From contig NZ_JBANCG010000020.1 of the NCBI RefSeq assembly GCF_037026715.1, forward strand, positions 1 to 14,594: 14,594 bases of DNA. Reading direction: 5' to 3'. Position numbers and translations under genes: made by a program. The notes under the pieces were generated by a model. That model was not told the origin of the DNA. It saw only the letters and a program-made list of their open reading frames with translations, and did not search any database. The number at the start of each line of letters is the position of its first letter. Positions within the stretch are counted from its first letter, which is position 1. Below are positions 7,116 to 13,719 of the stretch, piece after piece. The stretch is from Breoghania sp037026715. GTDB lineage: Bacteria; Pseudomonadota; Alphaproteobacteria; Rhizobiales; Stappiaceae.

Positions 7116-7140
7116 CGGGCGGGCGTTGCCCGCCCGTTCT
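7116..7140 (+). terminator. GC-rich hairpin after the capsid gene (terminator or attenuator)
   Basis: CGGGCGGGC (7116-7124) and GCCCGCCCG (7128-7136) form a perfect 9-bp stem with a GTT loop, followed by TTCT. It begins 11 nt after the capsid stop and lies in the largest gap after the capsid (7105-7177). The short, broken T-run suggests a leaky intrinsic terminator or an mRNA-stabilising 3' end, leaving some read-through to the tail genes. No new promoter is obvious between it and 7178. Confidence 0.65.
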
Positions 7141-7177
7141 CGCCTGCCGATCCTTTCCTTCAAATCGAGGTCACACC

Positions 7178-7579
7178 ATGAACGCGGACGAGTTGAACCG
7201 CCTGCATATCAAACGGCTGGAGGCGCACCACGCCGAGGAGTTCGAGGAGCGTTTCGGGCCGGAGAGGACGCGTGCCGAGAAGCGCCGCCGCGCGCTGTGC
7301 GACGCGGTGTCGAGGCGCTTCAACCACGACCAGAAGGCGCGCCACGAACACGAGACGGAGCGTGCAATGCGGGAAGCGGAGGCTTCTGTTCCTGAGGAAA
7401 GCCGGGCGTTGCCTGAATACTGGCAGAACTGGCAGTGGAAGAAGCTTGTCGAGCTGGCGCGCGAGAAGACGGGCATCACGGCGGAAAACAAGGATCAGGC
7501 CGAAGCCCTGCTGCGCGCCTACGTTGCCGGCGATCCTGTGCCGACGTTCGACGTGCCGCAAGACGGCCCGGCGGCGTAA
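7178..7579 (+). CDS. Hypothetical 133-aa protein between capsid and tail genes
   Basis: I do not recognise this protein. It is highly charged and predicted mostly helical. The first 65 residues are rich in Glu/Arg/His (HHAEEFEERFGPERTRAEKRRR, broken by few hydrophobics), suggesting a coiled coil. The C-terminal third, WQNWQWKKLVELAREKTGITAENKDQAEALLRAYV (about 87-121), resembles a small SAP/HeH-like helix-extended-loop-helix that could bind nucleic acid; this is only a visual similarity. The ATG at 7178 has AGG at 7168-7170, 7 nt upstream, and the stop precedes the gp11-like gene by 9 nt. Earlier in-frame starts (6995) fall inside the capsid gene and are rejected. Candidate roles from position are capsid decoration, head completion or head-tail joining. 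Confidence 0.75.
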   Translation: MNADELNRLHIKRLEAHHAEEFEERFGPERTRAEKRRRALCDAVSRRFNHDQKARHEHETERAMREAEASVPEESRALPEYWQNWQWKKLVELAREKTGITAENKDQAEALLRAYVAGDPVPTFDVPQDGPAA

Positions 7580-7588
7580 GGGGGCGTC

Positions 7589-8176
7589 ATGGGCGGGATC
7601 GTCAAGACGGCCGTGGACATGGCGAACAGGGCGCTTGCCGAACTGGAGGCGCCGCCGTTGCAGTCGTTTGAGGGCGCGGACCCGAAAGCGCGCTGGTTCC
7701 GGGCCAACTACGAGACGTTCCGCGACGAGCTGTTGGCGCTGCACGACTGGGATTTTGCGCTGTCGCTGGTCCGCTTGCCGGCCGACACGATCGCGCCGCC
7801 TTATCGCTGGGCGCATCAATACACCTTGCCGGCCGACATGCTGCGATTGCCGGTGCAACGCGCGGACGGCTCCGCACACGGCAAGCGGCTGCAATACGAG
7901 GTCATCGGCCGCAAGCTGATGGCGGACGTTGAGCCGCCGTTCCGTCTTCGCTACGTGCGCCGCGTTGCGCGCGAGTTCGAGTTCTCGGCTGCCTTTGTCA
8001 ACGCCTTCGCGTTCTACCTCGCCGCAGGGTGCTGCCATGTGGTGACCAGCAAGAACAGCCTGAAACAGACGTTGCAGGAGCAGGCACGCCGCGCGATCGC
8101 GGAGGCCCGCTTGCAGGACGCCCGTCAGTCCGGGGTCAGGCCGCAGAGCGATTTCGATGTCGAGGCCATGCGATGA
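7589..8176 (+). CDS. Tail tubular protein A-like adaptor (T7 gp11 type)
   Basis: A 195-aa protein, almost the same length as T7 gp11 (196 aa), which forms the ring joining the portal to the tail nozzle. The N-terminus MANRALAELEAPPLQSFEG (11-29) is the family's typical opening ('N.AL..lG...i.s'). ARWFRANYETFRDELLALHDWDFA (32-55) is the hallmark 'a..c...y...rd.lL..hpW.fA' segment, followed by YRWAHQYTLPADMLRLP (about 71-87), which fits the family's 'y.YaY.lP.dcLR' block. The C-terminal half is helical (FVNAFAFYLAAGCC, then a basic amphipathic helix). AAGGGGG immediately before ATG 7589 provides the ribosome binding site. The stop overlaps the next start as ATGA, so the two tail genes are translationally coupled. 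Confidence 0.85.
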   Translation: MGGIVKTAVDMANRALAELEAPPLQSFEGADPKARWFRANYETFRDELLALHDWDFALSLVRLPADTIAPPYRWAHQYTLPADMLRLPVQRADGSAHGKRLQYEVIGRKLMADVEPPFRLRYVRRVAREFEFSAAFVNAFAFYLAAGCCHVVTSKNSLKQTLQEQARRAIAEARLQDARQSGVRPQSDFDVEAMR

Positions 8177-10632
8177 GCTACGTGCTGCAGGCCACCTTCA
8201 GCCGGGGCCAGATCGACGGCGATTTGCATGTGCGCTCCGATCTGGAGCTTTTTCGTGCTGGGCTGGCCGTTTGCCGGAACTTCATCACCCTGAAACGTGG
8301 CGGCGTGCGCAGGCGTGGCGGCACGCGGTTCATGGGCGAGGTGAGGGACAGCGCGTCCGGCGCCTGGCTCATCCCTTTCGAGTTCGGCTCCGGCCAGAAC
8401 TACATGCTGGAATTCGGGGACCGCTATTTCCGGGTCTACACCAACGGGGGCCGCGTGGCGGGTGTCGAGGTCGAAACACCCTATCCGGTCGATGTCCTGC
8501 CGGCACTCAAGTACGTTCAGTCCATCGACACGCTGTTTCTGGTCGGCGGCGGCGTGCGCCCGCACCGGCTTTTGCGACGCGGCGAAACCGACTGGGCGAT
8601 TGAGCCCATGACGTTCGAGGATGGTCCGTTTCTCAAGGTCAACACCAGCGGAACCTATCTGACACCGGCGGCGACCGGCAATCCCGTTCCGGTGATGACG
8701 GGCAACACCGTGCCCTCGGGCGTGGCCAGTTCGACTTCGGGCAGCGAGAACTCGTACATCCCGTTTTCGAACAAGGAGGGTAGCTATCTGCGCGCAAGCA
8801 GCGGCAGTGCCGGGTTCGTCGCCTACCAGTTCCCCGAGCCTGTCGTAATCGATGCGTACATCCTTCAGGCCTCCGTCAAGGCGTCCGAAGACATGCCGAT
8901 CGACTGGACGATCGAGGGCTCCAATGACGGCGAAAACTGGGTTGTTCTGGATGCTCGGGCCGGCGAGGGCGACTGGGGAATGGGGGAGCGCCGCGCCTAC
9001 GAGTTTTTCAACGCGGTCGCCTATCTCCACTACCGGTTCAACTTCCAGCGCGGTGGTGGCACGGACGCCGAGCAGGCGGCGATTGCACGCATCTATTACC
9101 ACCAGTCCGGCAAGACGCAGACGCCCTTCACGCTCACGGCATCTGCGCCGGACGGGATCAATGGCGGGGAGGGGTTCCGGCCCGGTGATGTGGGCCGGCA
9201 TCTTCGCTTGCAGGGATCTGACAGCCTCTGGCGCTGGGCCACGATCGAGAGCGTGCTCTCACCAACCGAAATCAAAATCCGCCTCTATCGTCAGGCGCTT
9301 TTGGACACGGACAACATCACGTCTTTCCGACTGGGGGCGTGGTCTGAGACAACCGGCTGGCCGACGTCAATCGCATGGCATCGCGACCGTCTGGCATTCG
9401 CCGGCACGGACGAGGAGCCGCAAACGGTTTGGGAAACCGAAAGCGGCGACTACGCCAGTTTTCGTGTGCATGACACGGTGGAGGCCGCGGACGGGATCTC
9501 GGTCGGGATCAATGCGGCGCAGGTCAATCGCATCCACTGGATGGTGGAAAAGGACGACCTGCTTCTGGGAACGTCCAAGGCCATTCGCACGCTCGCGAAG
9601 GAACGGGCCGACGACACATACGGCCCGGACAACGTGCGCCAGCATTTGGAAACCAATTTCGGCGCAAACGACATCCCGCCCGTCGTGGTGGGCCCCAGTG
9701 CGATCTATTTCGGCCGCTATGGCACCGAAATTCGCGAAATCGCCTATGACCTGAACAGCAACGGCCTGCAATCGCGCTCGCTGACGGATGTCCATGCCGA
9801 TCTCTTCGCCGGCGGGCTGGCCGGGGCAACCTACGAACAATACCCGTCCTCCATCATCTGGGGATGGGCGCGCGACGGCGGCGTGCGCGGCTTCACCTAT
9901 GAACGTGAACAGCAGGTCTATGGCTGTCATGCGCACGGGTTTGGCGGAGACGTTGTGTGCGCCCGGGCGGTTCCCGGAACGCTCGACAGCACATCGGATG
10001 AAGTCTGGCTTCTGGTGCGCCGGCATATCGACGGGCGGGACAGGCTCTATATCGAACTGATGCAGCCGCCCTTTGCCGGCGGCGACATAGCGGACGCGTG
10101 GCACCTCGATTGTGCCGTGCGTTACGAGGGGGAGCCGGCCAACACGATCAGCGGCCTCGATTATCTGGAGGGCGAGAATGTCGTTCTCTACGCAGATGGC
10201 TTCGACTATGCGGACCGCGTGGAAAATGGTGAAGCATCCCTGCCCAATGGTCTGAAATCTCGGAAGATCCTGATCGGGAAGAACGTCGCTGCGGTGGGCG
10301 TCACGCTGCCGTGGCCGGCGAATGCGAAAGACGGCAGCTCCATGGGGCGCAAGATGCGGGCGAGCGATACCTACCTCGCCGTACGCGACACCGGCACGCT
10401 GCGCGTCGGCGCGCATGTCTATGGCGCCCCTGCGGCCGATCCGTCCTGCTTCGACGAACTGATCGAGATCGAGGACGGCGAGGATATCAGCCGGGCCCCT
10501 TTGCGCACCCGGGCCATTCACGCGCTGGTCGATGGCGAGTGGCACAGCGGTGGTCAGTTGGTGTTCGGCGCATCCGGCGGCCGGCCCTGCACGGTTCTGG
10601 CGGTGAATATCAACATCGAAGGTGAGCCCTGA
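8173..10632 (+). CDS. Tail nozzle protein (T7 gp12-like) with inserted discoidin domain
   Basis: An 819-aa protein (T7 gp12 is 794 aa) expected to form the hexameric tube at the end of the short tail. The N-terminus, FSRGQIDGDLHVRSDLELF (9-27) and CRNFITLKRGGVRRRGGTRFMGE (about 34-56), is the classic nozzle opening. The usual middle block follows later: DVGRHLRLQ, then WSETTGWPTSIAWHRDRLAFAG and QTVWETESGDYASF (about 336-433). In between, residues about 185-312 match an F5/8 type C (discoidin-like) carbohydrate-binding domain: NTVPSGVASSTSGSE, VAYQFPEPVVIDAYILQA, DWTIEGSNDGENWVVLDAR, then IARIYYH. ATG 8173 overlaps the upstream stop by ATGA and is preferred to ATG 8029, which lies deep in the gp11-like gene. 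The stop shares one base with the next ATG. Confidence 0.87.
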   Translation: MSYVLQATFSRGQIDGDLHVRSDLELFRAGLAVCRNFITLKRGGVRRRGGTRFMGEVRDSASGAWLIPFEFGSGQNYMLEFGDRYFRVYTNGGRVAGVEVETPYPVDVLPALKYVQSIDTLFLVGGGVRPHRLLRRGETDWAIEPMTFEDGPFLKVNTSGTYLTPAATGNPVPVMTGNTVPSGVASSTSGSENSYIPFSNKEGSYLRASSGSAGFVAYQFPEPVVIDAYILQASVKASEDMPIDWTIEGSNDGENWVVLDARAGEGDWGMGERRAYEFFNAVAYLHYRFNFQRGGGTDAEQAAIARIYYHQSGKTQTPFTLTASAPDGINGGEGFRPGDVGRHLRLQGSDSLWRWATIESVLSPTEIKIRLYRQALLDTDNITSFRLGAWSETTGWPTSIAWHRDRLAFAGTDEEPQTVWETESGDYASFRVHDTVEAADGISVGINAAQVNRIHWMVEKDDLLLGTSKAIRTLAKERADDTYGPDNVRQHLETNFGANDIPPVVVGPSAIYFGRYGTEIREIAYDLNSNGLQSRSLTDVHADLFAGGLAGATYEQYPSSIIWGWARDGGVRGFTYEREQQVYGCHAHGFGGDVVCARAVPGTLDSTSDEVWLLVRRHIDGRDRLYIELMQPPFAGGDIADAWHLDCAVRYEGEPANTISGLDYLEGENVVLYADGFDYADRVENGEASLPNGLKSRKILIGKNVAAVGVTLPWPANAKDGSSMGRKMRASDTYLAVRDTGTLRVGAHVYGAPAADPSCFDELIEIEDGEDISRAPLRTRAIHALVDGEWHSGGQLVFGASGGRPCTVLAVNINIEGEP
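8725..9108 (+). other. Discoidin / F5-8 type C domain insertion within the nozzle gene
   Basis: This sub-region encodes residues about 185-312 of the nozzle protein. The 'GVASSTSGSENSY' opening, the QFPEPVVIDAYILQAS strand, the diagnostic IEGSNDGENWVVLD motif and the closing IARIYYH follow the order of discoidin-like domains. It sits between a 'TYLTPAATG' strand and a 'FTLTASAPDG' strand that are normally close together in nozzle proteins, so it looks like an insertion into a beta-hairpin. Discoidin domains bind glycans or lipids; cell-surface sugar binding by the tail is inferred. Confidence 0.75.
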
Positions 10633-11135
10633 TGTGTGGTCCCGTGGCATTGGCCGTCGCCAGCGTTGGCGCCTCCCTCATTGGTGGCGTGATGCAGGGT
10701 ACAGCGGCGCAGCAGCAGGCGAACGCTCAAGCCGCAGCGTCCGAAAGCCGCGCGCTCATGCTGGAACAGCAGCAGAGGATCAATCAGGAGCAGGGCAGCT
10801 ACAAGCGTCGCAAGACGATGCAGCGCTATCGTCAGGTGTTGAGCCAGAACCGCGCCGAGGCAGCCGACCGTGGCTTGGCTGAGACGGGCACCGTGATCGA
10901 TATCGAGAATTCGAATGCCCGCGAGGCCGGCGATCAGCTGGCGGTCCAGCAGTTCAACACGCGCGCGGAGAACGCCAACCTCGATTTCGAGGCGCGACAG
11001 GCCAAACGCGATGCCGCGAGCGCCCGAAGCGCCGGCCACTCAGCCTTTGGCACAGCGGTTGTCGGCTCCTTTGCCCAAGGCTTCACCACGCTTGGCAAAT
11101 ACGCCTACCAGCGCCGAACGGCGGCGATTGCATAA
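10632..11135 (+). CDS. Internal virion protein, T7 gp14-like
   Basis: A 167-aa protein (T7 gp14 is 196 aa) lying directly after the nozzle gene, where T7-like phages encode the smallest ejected core protein. It starts MCGPVALAVASVGASLIGGVMQG, a hydrophobic Gly/Ala segment (3-21) able to enter a membrane. A long Gln/Ala/Arg-rich helix follows (24-75), then AEAADRGLAETGTVIDI (75-91), which matches the 'a.A..Gv..sG' turn seen in this class, and another polar helix (99-130). The C-terminus has a second mildly hydrophobic Gly/Phe segment (about 135-155). Such proteins are ejected and form an outer-membrane channel for DNA; that role is inferred from the family. Its ATG overlaps the previous TGA by one base (TGATG), indicating coupled translation. 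Confidence 0.78.
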   Translation: MCGPVALAVASVGASLIGGVMQGTAAQQQANAQAAASESRALMLEQQQRINQEQGSYKRRKTMQRYRQVLSQNRAEAADRGLAETGTVIDIENSNAREAGDQLAVQQFNTRAENANLDFEARQAKRDAASARSAGHSAFGTAVVGSFAQGFTTLGKYAYQRRTAAIA

Positions 11136-11149
11136 CCTTCGGTGATTGA

Positions 11150-13717
11150 ATGGGAAATTTCCAACAGTTCCGGAATTCCGGGGAGCTGCCGTCTTCCCGC
11201 ATGCCTGACGTTCATGCGGACCCTGCGGCGGGGGCTGGTGCGCGCATGGCGGGGCAGGCGATTTCCGACGTCGCGGCCGGCCTTGGAGATTTGGCGAGCA
11301 CGGCACAGACCCACCAGAACCGGATCGATGACTTCGAGCGCCGCAAGGCCATCTACGATCTTGATAGCGCGGTCGATGATGCGGCCCGGGCGTCGCTGGA
11401 CGATCTCAGGCCGGGCGCGGCGGGCTACACGGACGGCATGCTCAAGGTCTTCGACGAGAAGGCCAGGAAGGCTGTGGCCGCGTTGCCCCAGTCCGTGCGC
11501 GGCGAGGCTGAGTTGAACGTGACCGCGCTGCGCGAGCGCTACAAGAAGGTCTTTGCCGGCAGAGAGGACAAGGAACGCTCAAGGTATTTCGGGGAGCGCA
11601 TCCAGGAGTTCAACGACAAGCTCCTGAAAACCGTGCGGACCAATCCGGGAGCCTATGAAGCGGCGAAGAAGCAGGGCCTCGACAATATCGCACAATCCGG
11701 CCTCTCGCCGGTGGAGAAGGAAGCCGCATCGGATCTCTGGAACCATTCGGTAGCGCTTGCCTGGGCGCAGACGTTGCCGGCCGAAGAACGCAAGCGGCTG
11801 TTCTCCACGACGGGGCGACAGGGCTACTACGACGCCTTGAAGCAAGCCGAAAGCAGCGGCCGGGCGGCTGCGAAGAACGATGGCACGACGGCCACCGGCT
11901 GGTATCAGATCACGGAAGGGACGTGGAAGAAGCTTCGCGAGACGCATCCCGAACTCGGCCTCAAGCCAGACGGGCGGACCGATCCGGCGCAGCAGGAACG
12001 GGCAATCCGGGCGCTGACCAAGGACAATGCCGATATCCTGGCGGGGAACGGCATAGCCGACACGAACGCAAACCTCTATGCGGCTCATTTCCTCGGCGCC
12101 GGACGGGCGGTCGATGTGTTGCAGGCGGACCCGAAAACGCCGCTCAGCAAGCTTGTTCCGGCTGAATACATCGCCAAGAACCCGCACCTTAAAGGCATGA
12201 CGGCGGGCGATTTCCGCGCCTGGGCGGCCGCCTTCATCGCCAAGGGGGCAGATGGTGCGCCGGCGGTCTATCGCGACCGGCTGGAACATCTGTCCTATGA
12301 CGACGAAATGAAGCTCGGCGATCAGGCCGACCGCGACATCCTGAAAATCGGGACGGAACACGCGGACGCTTTCAATCTCGCCATCACCCGCGACGCCTCG
12401 ACCGTCGATCCCGAAGAGATCCTGTCCGATCCGTACATGAACGATGCGCAGAAGGCGGCACTCTTGCGGGCTCACGACACGGGGTTGAAGAGTGCAGCCA
12501 AGACGAGCGTCGCGCTGGATTGGGCCAACGCGGACGGGAAGGCGAACCCCTATGACAGCGACGCGCGCTCCATGGCCGATGAGGTCTGGAACGAGCTCGC
12601 CCCGAACGCGGACGACCCCGACAAGCTGGCGGCGACGATCGTCGCGCGAAAGGGCGTCGTTCCCGATGGATATGGCGATGCGATCCGCAATGGTTTGAAC
12701 AGCTCAGATACGTCCGACTTGCAGGCCGCCTATCAGAGGGCGGCAGACCTGTTTGCGCTGGACCCGCAAGCTGTGCGCGGCTCTAAAAATGGCAAGCAGA
12801 TCGCCGAGGCAGCGGAGAAATGGCGCTTCTATACCTCGCAGGCGGGAAAGAGTCCTGAAGCGGCTGCGCAACTTCTGGCGAGGCTTCATGATCCCGCCTA
12901 CCAGAAGCAGCGCGACATGATCCTCGCCTCGCCCGAGGTCAAGAGCAAGCTCAAGGCCATCGACGACGGCTTCGTGCGATCGCAGATTTCGGAGGCCGGG
13001 TTCTTCTCTTTCCCTCAACTGGGGATGACCGACGCCCAGAAGGCGGCGGCCACGTCGGAATACCGGGAACTGTTCAAGACGTTCATTGCCGAGAGCAACG
13101 ATGTTGATCTGGCAACGCAACAGGCAACCGCAGCGATGAAGAGGCACTGGGGACCGTCTGCGTTCCTGCCGGGCGGGAACGACAGCGTCCTCATCAAGGA
13201 CCCGGTGGAAAGGATGCTCCCTGCCGGGCCGGACGGCACGCACGACTGGGTACGCAAGCAGGCGGAAGCCGATCTGAAGGCGCTGGAGGTCCCGTTTCAG
13301 GAGGTGTTCCTGTCACCCTCGCCGGAAACCCTTGAAGCCGTCGAGAACGGGCAGAACCCCGTCTATCGGCTGTCCTTCACGCGGGAGGGCGACGGCGCCC
13401 TTGTGGAACTGAACCACCCGTTCCAGGCCAACTGGGGCGCGGCACAGAAAGCGTTCGAAGCGCAAAGGCAGAGCGAACGCGCCGACAACGCGGCGCGCAA
13501 GGACCGGCAGCGGGCGGACGCCCTGCAAGGCCAGCACACGCGGGAGGAGGCGCTAGGCGCCTTTCTGGATGCCAAAGGCGTTCATGAAGTCCTCTCGGGC
13601 ACCCCTACGCCCCCGGCGGAACGCAGCATGTTCGATGTGTCGCGCGAGCGCGCACCTGGTTCCAACCCGGATGCTTCAATGCGGCGGGGGCAGTTTCGCG
13701 GTCGTGGTGAGGAATAG
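11150..13717 (+). CDS. Internal virion protein with lytic transglycosylase domain
   Basis: An 855-aa protein in the gp15 position of the ejectosome block. After a helical N-terminal region (about 1-220) comes a lysozyme-like transglycosylase domain (about 225-375). E234 in QAESSGRA is the probable catalytic Glu, GWYQIT (250-255) corresponds to the usual 'G.yQi', and YAAHFLGAG (310-318) to the late conserved 'Y...fl'. Family knowledge says this enzyme cleaves the MurNAc-GlcNAc bond with formation of an anhydro sugar. Here it would open peptidoglycan locally during DNA ejection. The remaining 480 residues are mostly helical and Ala/Asp/Lys-rich, with a charged coiled-coil tail near 765-795, as in core proteins. 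ATG 11150 is forced by an in-frame TGA at 11147 and preceded by GGTGA. Confidence 0.82.
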   Translation: MGNFQQFRNSGELPSSRMPDVHADPAAGAGARMAGQAISDVAAGLGDLASTAQTHQNRIDDFERRKAIYDLDSAVDDAARASLDDLRPGAAGYTDGMLKVFDEKARKAVAALPQSVRGEAELNVTALRERYKKVFAGREDKERSRYFGERIQEFNDKLLKTVRTNPGAYEAAKKQGLDNIAQSGLSPVEKEAASDLWNHSVALAWAQTLPAEERKRLFSTTGRQGYYDALKQAESSGRAAAKNDGTTATGWYQITEGTWKKLRETHPELGLKPDGRTDPAQQERAIRALTKDNADILAGNGIADTNANLYAAHFLGAGRAVDVLQADPKTPLSKLVPAEYIAKNPHLKGMTAGDFRAWAAAFIAKGADGAPAVYRDRLEHLSYDDEMKLGDQADRDILKIGTEHADAFNLAITRDASTVDPEEILSDPYMNDAQKAALLRAHDTGLKSAAKTSVALDWANADGKANPYDSDARSMADEVWNELAPNADDPDKLAATIVARKGVVPDGYGDAIRNGLNSSDTSDLQAAYQRAADLFALDPQAVRGSKNGKQIAEAAEKWRFYTSQAGKSPEAAAQLLARLHDPAYQKQRDMILASPEVKSKLKAIDDGFVRSQISEAGFFSFPQLGMTDAQKAAATSEYRELFKTFIAESNDVDLATQQATAAMKRHWGPSAFLPGGNDSVLIKDPVERMLPAGPDGTHDWVRKQAEADLKALEVPFQEVFLSPSPETLEAVENGQNPVYRLSFTREGDGALVELNHPFQANWGAAQKAFEAQRQSERADNAARKDRQRADALQGQHTREEALGAFLDAKGVHEVLSGTPTPPAERSMFDVSRERAPGSNPDASMRRGQFRGRGEE
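13708..13713 (+). promoter_or_regulatory. Ribosome binding site for the gp16-like gene
   Basis: TGAGGA ends 6 nt before ATG 13720 and overlaps the final codons of the preceding gene. It supports this start and tight coupling. Confidence 0.55.
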
Positions 13718-13719
13718 TC

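Noticed and set aside
6995..7177. Extended start of the 133-aa protein at 6995
   Set aside because: It reads the capsid gene in a wrong frame and then the terminator hairpin; ATG 7178 has its own ribosome binding site.
8029..8172. Extended start of the nozzle protein at ATG 8029
   Set aside because: It would overlap the gp11-like gene by nearly 150 bp. The ATGA junction at 8173 is the natural start and begins the conserved SYVLQATFSRGQ segment.
9367..10650. Minus-strand open frame (427 codons) opposite the nozzle gene
   Set aside because: Mirror of a strongly supported coding region, with no ribosome binding site or family motif of its own.
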